The notes below the pieces were generated by a model that saw only the letters and a list, made by a program, of their open reading frames with translations, did no database searches and was not told the DNA's origin. A stretch of DNA of 64,000 nt, from the NCBI RefSeq assembly GCF_030272615.1, contig NC_081410.1, positions 145,386,349-145,450,348 of the forward strand. Direction: 5' to 3'. Within the stretch, counting starts at the first letter, position 1. The number at the start of each line of letters is the position of its first letter. Origin of the DNA: Cryptomeria japonica (Eukaryota > Streptophyta > Pinopsida > Cupressales > Cupressaceae). This document shows positions 35,679 to 45,409 of this stretch, one piece after another. The position numbers and the translations under genes were made by a program.

Positions 35679-36423
35679 TGTATACACCTAAAAATGGTCT
35701 AAAGATAATTAATTAAATAAGCAATTATTTAATTAATCCTTCTTCCCAATTTAATTGAATTCACTAAGCAATTTGATTAAATCCTCCACTTTCATCTACT
35801 TATTAATAAATCTAAGGATTTACTTAATAGGTTCACTTCAATAATCCCCTTTGATTAATTGATTCAAATTAATTAATTCCCTCCATCAAATTCATTTCTT
35901 CTAAATTCCCTAATTAATTAAAACAAATCAAATTCATGAGTGGTTGAGATTAATTATCTTTTTCCTATCATTTGAATTTCTAAATTCAAATTCTTCGAAC
36001 TTCTACCACTCCTAAACCTAACCCATTCTACCTACCACCATGTCCCCTTTCATCCAACATATTCTAGAATCTTTGTGACACTTTTCACTAAGTGTTCTCT
36101 TTCATCTAACCTCTTCTAGAAGCCTCTTGACACTTGTCACCATAGAGATGACAGATGTTCCCTTTAATCCAACCCCTTTTCCAACCTCCTCCAATTTAAC
36201 CATTGATATCTTCAAATCAATAGTGACTGTTGATTCTTGTCACCTCACCCCTAGCCTTGGAAATCCTATAAATAGACCTCATTTTGGAGCAATATGGACC
36301 CCATCTCATTTTCATCTTATGCATTGTTACTACAGGCATCTAGCTTCTAGTTTATCATTTCAAGCAATGTCATCATTTTTAGCTTAATTGCATCTTAATC
36401 TTAGTTCATTTTCTAGATCAATC
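35679..36423 (+). repeat. Gyp-J 5' LTR, first part
   Basis: It starts TGTATACACCTAAAAATGG, parallel to the Gyp-L LTR start TGTAGACACTCAAAATTG. U3 carries AATTAATTAAAT palindromes (35705-35890), and TATAAATAG is at 36267-36275. LARD-K inserts after CAATC (36419-36423); the LTR resumes at 42956. Confidence 0.75.
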
Positions 36424-37287
36424 TGTTGGCATATGGACACTCCAATGAGACATTGTGTGTGATTGAAGGTTTTGTCATTGATGGCAACCTTGCAATCCTA
36501 TGGCACTGGCAAGACATTACATCGACAAAGCATCATATAGGCAATCTTGCAATCCTATGGCACCGACAAGACATTATACCGGCAAAATATAACATGAACA
36601 AGATAGTGCACCGGCATCAGAAGATCAATCTACACCGGCACCGGCACAGAAGGAAATATGTATACCGGCACAGAAGCCGACAGGATTTTTGATATGTAAT
36701 ATTTTGTTTATTATTGTAAGCCGACTTGGCAAATTGTAAAATGACTCTTGTATATAAAAGAGATCATTATAGTCATTTATAGGATATGGTTAGAATGCAA
36801 TAAAAATTTATAAGGCAGACCTAATGTGCGAACTGTAGGTCAAGGGTATATGTAAAGAACAGAGCAAGAACCGGTACTGAATCTGGCATTGAAGATGCTA
36901 TTGTAAAGTAGTACAGAACATTGGATTTGTGTAAATCCTCATTGTAAGTCAGTGTGACTTCTCATTGAGCAGTGAGCTCTAGGCAGTTGGCCTTCCTGCA
37001 TGTGTAGGCCCCTATTGTAAGTAATATTCTCTTATTGGCCAGTAAGTGAATATTGTGGGTCATAAATCCCACCGAGGTTTTTCCCATACCGGGTTTCCTC
37101 ATTGAACATCTTGTGTTATGGTGTTCTTTTCATGTGGATGCTTTTGATTCTGTTGTTTGCATTAATTCTTGCATACCGGTATACTATTACATTATATTCT
37201 TCAAATTCAGTTTTAAGTAAATTTCATTACCGATCAGATACTGATTCACCCCCCCCCCCCCTCTCAGTATCTGTGGGAACCCTAACA
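36424..37287 (+). repeat. LARD-K 5' LTR
   Basis: 864 bp, TGTTGGCATATGG to GGAACCCTAACA. It is 78 bp longer than the 3' LTR because of a near-tandem repeat of CTTGCAATCCTATGGCAC (36488 and 36546) and an extra stretch near 36645. A TATA box TATATAAA is at 36751-36758, and a C13 run at 37249-37261. Confidence 0.92.
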
Positions 37288-37289
37288 AT

Positions 37290-37303
37290 TGGTATTAGAG
37301 CCT
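37290..37303 (+). other. LARD-K primer binding site
   Basis: TGGTATTAGAGCCT starts two bases after the LTR: initiator-Met primer site with one C-to-T change. Confidence 0.85.
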
Positions 37304-37358
37304 GGTCCTCTATTTTCAGAAGCCTAATAGCTTGAGGAAGATCTTGACACTGGTAAAG

Positions 37359-38490
37359 ATGGAAAATCTGATGAAACAACTTGAAGGAGCTCTTACTGAC
37401 TATGATGTAGAGAAGTTGAAAAATATCAAATTAGAAGATGACTTAAAAGCAGCTCAGGACATTATTCAGGCACTTTAAGAAAATCTTACTATTGCAAGAA
37501 ACAAGAGAAGAGAACTTTGTGAAAAATTGCAAAATGAAAATGATGAAAAGGAATCACTAAATGATATGATAAGCAAATTGAAACAAGAGATCATGACAAC
37601 AAAAAATGAAATGCAAGATATGACTATGAGATTCTACAAAGAGATTGAGGACAGAAAGAAGAATGAAGAAGAATTGACCAGAAGACTAAGTGATGCAGCA
37701 AATGAGAACACAAGACTTGGCTATGAAAATGATACGTTGAAGACAGATCTGATGCATACTCAAAATGACTCAAATGAACTAATGAGACAAAAGGAGATCT
37801 TGGAAAGGGAATTGGAAACTACAAATCAACACAAAGAAAAATTCAAGAAAAGCTCAGAAGAACTTGGTACCTTATTGAAGAATCAAAAACCCAAGGGTGA
37901 CACTTCTGGAGTTGGATTTGAATTTGGAGAAAGCTCCGGTACTGCAAATACCCAGGATCAAAGCAAACTGGTAAGACCCTCTAATACTTACAAATTCAAT
38001 GGAAAATGCTTTAACTATAATAAATATGGTCATAGGGCAAATGAATGTAGATCTAGGAATTATCATAACATCAATCCTCCCACCGGTCAATGCACCAAAT
38101 GCAACAAGATTGGTCATAACTCTGAAAATTGTAGGATGAATGTAAGATGTTATGTTTGTGGAAGATTTGGTCATTTATCAAATAAATGCAGAACACAAAC
38201 CAGCATAGGTTATGGGAAATCTATTTAGAAAAATAATGTAACTTGTTATGCATGTAACAAGTTGGTCATATTGCTAAATTCTGTAGAAGTAAAGGTACAC
38301 CAGTAGATAACAAAAGTACTAGCTTGAAAGGTAAAGAAAAGGTTGAAGAGGTTAAGCAAGAATTTTCAAAGCAATGGATTAGAAAAGGTGATCTAAATAT
38401 TGGGGTTACTCCTCCACCGGTAGAATCAAAAAATGCTCCACCGGTAGGACAGAGCAATGCTCCACTGGTAGGATGTTCTTCATCAAATTG
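37359..38490 (+). pseudogene. LARD-K ORF1: coiled coil plus four CCHC zinc knuckles
   Basis: The ATG at 37359 opens a frame with one stop (TAA 37476-37478 region, CAA-like) that continues to TAG at 38226-38228. Codons 1-175 form a long, very charged coiled coil rich in Glu, Lys, Asn and Leu. Then come zinc knuckles: CFNYNKYGHRANEC (second Cys is Tyr), CTKCNKIGHNSENC and CYVCGRFGHLSNKC. A fourth (CYACNK, then GHIAKFC one frame over) lies past the TAG after a one-base shift, followed by a Pro/Lys-rich tail to a TGA near 38490. Zinc knuckles bind RNA, so this is gag-like, but the usual copia gag core (UBN2-like) is absent. It probably packages the element's RNA. Confidence 0.75.
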
Positions 38491-38798
38491 AAGAAAATTA
38501 TCTTGAGGGTTTGGCAATTTAATGACACATGTGCTATTATTCCCTCGGTTAGAGAAAAGAAGTTCAAAATCCTTCATTACTGGCAAATAAAGTTGAGTTA
38601 ATACATTATTGACAAACAATTAATGTGGTAGGTGATAGAAAAGTCTTTATAAAATAAGGTTTTTGGCTCCATTTCATTTCACCATGAATTCAAACTTTCA
38701 GAAGAGTGCGAAGATTTTTGAGCTAAGGCATTCCAAGCAAAGAGGCAAAGCACTTTAGCAACCAATCCATCCAAAGGCAGAAAAAGGTATTTATCATC
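38491..38798 (+). other. LARD-K spacer between ORF1 and ORF2
   Basis: About 300 bp with stops in all frames. An ATG at 38684 opens only a short frame. No promoter word is clear. Confidence 0.4.
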
Positions 38799-41700
38799 AT
38801 GGCATCCTCCTCTGCACCTGAATTCATAGTAAACCCTACAGTAGTCGAGGTTATAAAATGACCTAGGCCCGTGTTTTAGCTAGTTCCCGAGGTAGCTAAG
38901 AAAGATGACAACATAGCTGCATTTTCCCAAATTCCAAAGGGTGTTGTTTATGCAGAAGACCCTAGAATGTATATTCATTGCAATTGCAACATAGAGGAAT
39001 TAGGTGATGAAGAAATCAAAGACATGTATAAATCTGTCATATGTGACAATGCCGGAAATGTGAAGCCCAAACATAAAATTGTTGAAACCCTAGGATTCAC
39101 TGAAATCCTCTGTATTCCTGAATTTCTCAAGGAAGTGGTTAGGATAGTTCTTAGCAGGGTACATGGTTCATTCTTTTGGCTTGATTCAGTTCACAAGATT
39201 ACCAAGGAAGCTATGAAATTAGTAATAGGGTTACCTTCCACCGGTACCAGACCCAACAAAACCAAGAAGGTCTCCAATGACCTAGTAACAAACTTAACTG
39301 GTGCAACATCCGACAAGAGATCATTAAGGGTTAATGATGTGACCAATACAAATGTTAGATTTGTTAGCATGATTCTAGGTTACAAAGCAACTCATGCAAA
39401 TAGGCTTAACTCTATTTCCAGTCTATGCATAAAAAGTGCTTATGACATGGTTAAGGACAATGTGAAAATTGATATCTGTGAATGGTTAAAAGATGAGTTA
39501 ATTGACAATTTGGCAAAAATCAAGAAGGATAATAAGGGAACCTTTAAATTTGGAAATTTACTTGTATGCTTGATGCTACACATAACCAAATAGGCTCCCG
39601 GTATAGGCAACAAGGATTTTGGATTTAACCTACCAGTAGGAAAACAATTGTCTAACTTATTCAATAGCATGGGTGAAAACAAAGAAAAGAATATCCATGA
39701 GTACTTTCAAGCACTTAAGGTCAGAATGAATAAGAGGATCAGACTATCACAAGAAATTGTCAACAAATATAAGGATGATATATGTTTTGTAATCAAAAAG
39801 GATGAGATCTGGATGGAAGCAGTCATCCCAAGAGCAATCTGGGTTACAGAGATGGGGTATGAAACAGATGACCACATAGTGGAAACTTATGCCAAAGCAC
39901 TTCTGGAACCCCCCCATGAACCAAAGGAAGAAGTATTTGGTAGTGCAGAGCACATTAAAAGTCAAATTCAATCTAAAAAGAGAGTAAAGAAAGTTGAGGC
40001 ATCTGTGAGGAAGGGATCCAAGCAAGCAAAAGCCTTAAAAGATTATGTAATAAAGAAAACTGGTATAACAGAAGAAGAGTTGGTAGCTCAACAGCCTGAA
40101 ACTCATCTATCACCGGTAGATACCTCCTTAGAAGGAGACATGCCTGCAACATTCAAAAGAGTTGTTAGGAAAAGAGACCCCTCACCGGTATCCACTCCTT
40201 CACCTAGAAGGACAAGACAGAAGCAACAAGTTGTAAGGTCTCCAGTCAAGAAAGCCCCTCCTAAGAAAAAGCTAACCCCCAAGAAGAAGAAGAAGATAGA
40301 CACTGACTTGGCCCCTTTTGACATATTGCTGAATGAGATCACAGAGGAAGGAAAATTGAAAAACATAGGAAAAATCTATGACACCCTATCAGAAGATGAG
40401 AAAGGGCAAGTTGAAGAAAGTGTTATACTACACATGGATATGTATAAAAAGTTTTTGATGCAAGTCCTAAATGAAATTCCTGATGAGTTATATAAAAGAC
40501 TTGAGGCCAGAAGGCAAGGAATAATTGAGTTAGATAAGAAAATTAAAATAGAAAAATTACTTGCAGTATATCCGGTCAACACACCTAAGGAAATTGATGA
40601 TTTGATAGCTCAGGCCAACCGGACAGTCTTTTCCACTGCACACCGGCAAATATCATTAATGGCAGGTAGAATCACTGAAGTTTCAACTGAAACAAAAGAT
40701 GGTTGGGATAGATTCTTGGTTGAAAAGGAAAAACAAGAAGAATATATGAATCCCAAGCCCATTCTAGTATATCAAAAGGATAAAGGGAAAGGTAAAGTTG
40801 GTGGACAACCATGTATCAAGATCAGAGACAACTTACCCCCACCTCCTTTAAATACTCCACTGGTAAAAACAACTACAGAAGATCAACCAGCAACTGAGAG
40901 CATGGACACAGAGGATAATAATCCTAATCCTGAAGTCCTATATACTATGAATGTTGATACTCAAAAAATCAACATAGTGGTAGATAAGGATACCACAGAT
41001 AAACCTAATAACAAAGAGCAACTAGCAACAGGAAACAAAGAGCAACCGGTAGTTGATTCAGAGAAAAAGATGGATTCTAGAACACAAACAGAGCAACCAC
41101 TAGAACAGACTCCACCAGTAAGAAATGATGCAAGAAAAACTATGCTTAAAGAGATGGAGACACAAACAGACCTACCAGAGGTCAATACCAACATGGCCAC
41201 CTCCACCAGCACTCAGTTTATTGGGTCACCATCAAATGTAACAGAGGTATTGCTTGAATCTATCAAGAAAATAACAGATTATAGCTCACAAGCATATAAA
41301 GCGATAGATGATTCAATTCCAGTTTTGAAATTAATAGCTCCAAATTGTAATATAGTCAAATAAGATTCTTTAGGTTAGTTGGATACACTTTGTAAGTATA
41401 TTTCTGGAAATTCTGAGCAATCAAAGGTAGAAACTGTAAGGGAAAGTGTAGAAAAGAGAAACAGAAATTCTTTGAGGAAGGAATAAAGAAGTGTAATAGG
41501 GAATTTGACACACTTCTACCGGAACTGTGCAATTTGTTGAAAGAGTTCAAAACTCTGTACAAAGACAACTGTAAGATAAACATTTTGACCACGAATGTAG
41601 ATAAAAAGATGAGCAAGGTACAAGAAGAGATCAATAAACTTGCTGATAATTTTGTTAACTCACCTGATACATTATCAATTTTTGAAGAAAAGATAACAAA

Positions 41701-41965
41701 TTTTGAGGAAGAACTGCTCAAATTAGGGAGAGAAAAAGAGAAAATAATCAACAAGGCAAAATTTTTGAGATCTAAACTAAGTCCAAGATTGGACTATTTA
41801 GCATCTCTGCGTAAGGAAATCTCAGAGGCACTAACACAGGGTAGCAAGACACCGGCAGAGCACTTGCAGCATCTCACTGGTACAGTATACAGAACTGAGA
41901 TAGCAATAAAGGAGAGCAAGAAGTTTATGGATGATATAAACTTAATTTTGGCAGATATTCTTTAG
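38799..41965 (+). pseudogene. LARD-K ORF2: large protein of unknown function
   Basis: The ATG at 38799 (MASSSAPEF) opens frame 0. Stops at 38859 (TGA), 38877 (TAG) and 39591 (TAG) are each one C-to-T change from sense, and protein-like sequence continues to TAA at 41361. A frameshift near 41360-41480 leads to a last segment (frame 2) ending at TAG 41963-41965; altogether about 1,055 codons. N-terminal part (38940-39900): globular, with HGSFFWLDSVHKITKEAM, somewhat like plant mobile-domain proteins, though I am not sure. Middle (40000-41330): Lys/Pro/Thr-rich with KKAPPKKKLTPKKKKK, which may be a nuclear signal. End: Lys/Glu coiled coil. It is no pol protein. Possibly captured host sequence or a lineage-specific cargo gene. 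Confidence 0.7.
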
Positions 41966-42164
41966 ATAATAACTACCCAACTACAAGGTTGAGGTTATCT
42001 ACTAACCTTTGTCATTGATGCCAAAGGGGGAGTAGTAGATGAGAAAATTCAAAACACAAGGATCACATGCTCAGGGGGAGCTCTCACATTTTTGGTATAC
42101 ACATTTTTGGATATCTTTTTTGAAATTTCTCATGAGTGTTGCCATCAATGCCAAAGGGGGAGAT
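41966..42164 (+). other. LARD-K 3' region with two PPT-like tracts
   Basis: CCAAAGGGGGAGAT (42151-42164) directly precedes the 3' LTR and is the PPT. A near-identical TTGATGCCAAAGGGGGAG lies about 135 bp upstream (42015-42032), and a GGGGGAG word at 42075-42081. The spare tracts may also prime plus-strand synthesis. Confidence 0.8.
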
Positions 42165-42950
42165 TGTTGGCATATGGACACTCCAATGAGACATTGTGTG
42201 TGATTGAAGGTTTTGTCATTGATGGCAACCTTGCAATCCTATGGCACCGGCAAGACATTATACCGACAAAATATAACACAAACAAGATAGTGCACCGACA
42301 TCAGAAGATCAATCCACACCGGCATCGGCACAGAAGCCGACAAGATTTTTGATATGTAATATTTTGTTTATTATTGTAAGACGACTTGGCAAATTGTAAA
42401 ATGACTCTTGTATATAAAAGAGATCATTATAGTCATTTATAGGATATGGTTAGAATGCAATAAAAATTTACAAGGCAAACCTAATGTGCGAACTGTAGGT
42501 CAAGGGTATATGTAAAGAACAGAGCAAGAACCAGTACTGAATCTGGCATTGAAGATGCTATTGTAAAGTAGTATAGAACATTGGATTTATGTAAATCCTC
42601 ATTGTAAGTCAGTGTGACTTCTCATTGAGCAGTGAGCTCTAGGAAGTTGGCCTTCCTGCATGTGCAGGCCCCTATTGTAAGTAATATTCTCTTATTGGCC
42701 AGTAAGTGAATATGTGGGTCACAAATCCCACCGAGGTTTTTCCCATACCAAGTTTCCTCGTTAAACATCTTGTGTTATGGTTTTCTTTTCATGTGGATGC
42801 TTTTGATTCTGTTGTTTGCATTAATTCTTGCATACCGGTATACTATTACATTATATTCTTCAAATTCAGTTTTAAGTAAATTTCATTACCGGTCAGATAC
42901 TGATTCACCCCCCCCCCCCCCCACTCTCAATATCTGTGGGAACCCTAACA
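42165..42950 (+). repeat. LARD-K 3' LTR
   Basis: 786 bp, TGTTGGCATATGG to GGAACCCTAACA, with a TATA box at 42411-42418 and a C15 run at 42908-42922. Followed by TSD CAATC. Confidence 0.92.
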
Positions 42951-42955
42951 CAATC

Positions 42956-43216
42956 ATGAATTCATATAGCTTAATCATTCTATCTTTGCTAGATCATGCA
43001 TTTTCATCATTCAAATCCTCCATCTAAGTGTAGTCAAGTCACTGGAATATGCATAATCAGATCTGAGAGAATTTTTCATACTCGCATTTACTAGGAGGCA
43101 ATAAGTTGATTAGCTATGGTTTTACATTTCATTGATTAAATCTTCTAGCCATACTTGTAATGATTTATTAAGTGCTTTGTGTTTGCAGGTACAGGTACAC
43201 TTCACAGAGCATGACA
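42956..43216 (+). repeat. Gyp-J 5' LTR, second part
   Basis: Resumes after LARD-K and ends CAGAGCATGACA at 43216, right before the PBS. The whole LTR is about 1,006 bp. Confidence 0.7.
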
Positions 43217-43219
43217 TTT

Positions 43220-43236
43220 TGGCACCCATCGTGGAG
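43220..43236 (+). other. Gyp-J primer binding site
   Basis: TGGCACCCATCGTGGAG lies three bases after the LTR, parallel in place and in its TGGCAC start to the Gyp-L PBS. The tRNA is not identified. Confidence 0.65.
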
Positions 43237-45409
43237 CTGGAATCATCACTTTTGGCCTCTTAATCTTTAGCAAACTTCATCTTTGTCGGGCTCTGGTTCA
43301 GAAAACCATACGAGTTGCTTTTCCAACTTGTACGAACTCCCTTTTAGCCCAGGATGACACTTCATCCTGACTCATACTATCCCATTTTCCTTATCGTATG
43401 AGATATAAATTCATGTCGTACGAGTTAATTTGCTAATAAATCATGTATCGTATGAATTAATTTTCAGTTTCATACGATAGTTAAATTCATTTCGTATGAA
43501 TTTTTGTCTATCAAATCCTATGTCATAAGAGTCTACTTTTATTCTTGTATGAAATCTAAATTTGTGTCGTACTAACTAGTAAATGATGTCATACGAGTTT
43601 CTGCATCTGTGATTTTTTGATAAACTGCATGTTAGGGTTTTCCAATTTTAATCTGAACTTCACTAATGCTAACCTTGACTGATTTGTGAGATTTTTGGCA
43701 GCCTAACTCTTTTCTACAGGACGATTGACGAAGATATGCTTGTCAAAGATATAATTCAAAAACACAATCATGACTACTAACGAATTTATTTTGTAGGTTG
43801 CCTATGAATCCGACTAAACTTTGTGTATTCATTAAAGTTTTCTAGGCACACTTCAATTTTGCTAAAAGAAATGAACAATCACGTATTTCATGTCTTTGAT
43901 GATAGGTGAGTATGCTCTCACCTTTCTTAGGTGATCAGAAAGCTAGACTCATCTTTTGCTTTCATTAGTGCATTTCTTTAGTAGGCCTACCCTCTCGAGG
44001 AGTAATAACTCTTAGCCATTAAGGTCGGTGAGAGGGGAACGACCTAAGTGGGAATGGCTAATGCCAAGTAATCCAACCCACTATAAAATAAATGTGTTTT
44101 TGATGATAATCGAAGCAACGGTAGTGCTTGGGAATAGCTCTCCTCCATACCTTCGAGTATATCAAACCTTGGTTTTCAAGGCTAGGAGACCTCTTAATTG
44201 AGTTTATACCCTGACGTGTTGAACGGATCCCTTACTAGTGCCAATTAAAATAGAAGCTACCTGATTCACCTCTGAAAGGGTGATAATCTTTGTGCAAGAG
44301 AGATAGTAACTCTCCCAAGACACTTGCCATATCATGCCCCCATTAGCATTTGGAGTTGGATAATACGACATTGAGAATCGATTGCGTGAGACTCAGCGGC
44401 CATATTCTGATTAGCTATTGGGTGTGTACCTAAGTCAGCAAGCAAAGGTTTTCATTCTCAGCCAACTTCCTTAGGTTTTAGCATGCTTAGAGTCATTTAT
44501 CATATAATGTGTTTACTGTGTATTCATCCATAAATCAACAAATCATAGATCCAAAAAACTGGAAGACATAAGCAAAACATTAAACTTTAGGTATCAAAAT
44601 TTCAACCAAACAAACATTTTTATCTTTGGCTGGTTATCTGTCGTATGAGTTAGGATCTTTGTCATATGAACCTATTTGCATAAAATCTTGTGTTGTGCTA
44701 CACATCATTCAGTGTCGTACGAGTCATCTATTTTGTTGTATGGTTCAGAAAAGTGTATTGTACAAGCCTCTGCTTTTTAGATGAAAACTTTTTCTTTATC
44801 ATACAGACTCATATCTTGTGTCATTCTAAACTGCATATCCTGTCGTACGAACCTCTGCATTTGTCAGTCCAGAGCTCTGTCCTGCATGCCTATTTTAGAT
44901 TTATCATTTCTACCTGATCAATTTGCAGTAAACATAAACACCTAGCATTTGTCAATTTGTGCTTAGATTTTCATCTTGGTTCACTTGGTCAAGTTATCAC
45001 CCATCAAAATCAGACTCTAGAACATAAACACCTCAATATTTTCAAAGTGCTCACCCTTAACAAGTTCAAGATCTAAACATCTCAAAGTGGATTATCACCC
45101 TCTTTGGTAAACCGATACCTCAAACATAGTTTCTCATCAAGATCAATCATCCTTTATCACGAAACTGGAAGGTTTGGTTAGGATAATCTTTTCCCACATC
45201 ATAGGATATATCGTTCCTACTAGACTTGGTTCTTATCAAATCACCATCATTACACTCCTAAATCGAAGATCGGAAAACTTTCAAACTTTTAAACACTTGA
45301 ATCATCTTTGCATGTCATATCACTCTAGCGTATATACCTTGATAGTTGATCACTTACCCAAAACAACTTTTGGACAATCGAATTATAGCACAATATCTAA
45401 CACACATGT
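43237..45409 (+). other. Gyp-J leader: two TCGTACGAG word clusters around a conserved block
   Basis: Cluster 1 (43300-43610) and cluster 2 (44635-44860) hold roughly ten and eight degenerate copies of TGTCGTACGAGTT (variants TCGTATGAG, TCATACGAG). TCGTACGA is its own reverse complement. Between them lies a block (43960-44500) with GGGAACGACCTAAGTGGG, CCCACTATAAAATAAATG and CCCTTACTAGTGCC, which recur in the Gyp-L leader. From 44900 to 45409 the sequence is ordinary AT-rich leader. No ORF is supported. Confidence 0.65.

Larger units (their letters stand above)
36424..42950 (+). mobile_element. LARD-K: non-autonomous LTR retrotransposon with two unusual ORFs
   Basis: 6,527 bp flanked by a perfect TSD CAATC (36419-36423, 42951-42955). 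It has LTRs, an initiator-Met PBS and a perfect PPT, but no protease, RT, RNase H or integrase motif anywhere inside. ORF1 (37359-38490) is a coiled coil plus zinc knuckles, and ORF2 (38799-41965) is of unknown function. The LTR head, PBS and PPT are copia-type, so a copia element probably mobilised it. LTR divergence is roughly 3% by eye outside length changes. Confidence 0.88.
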
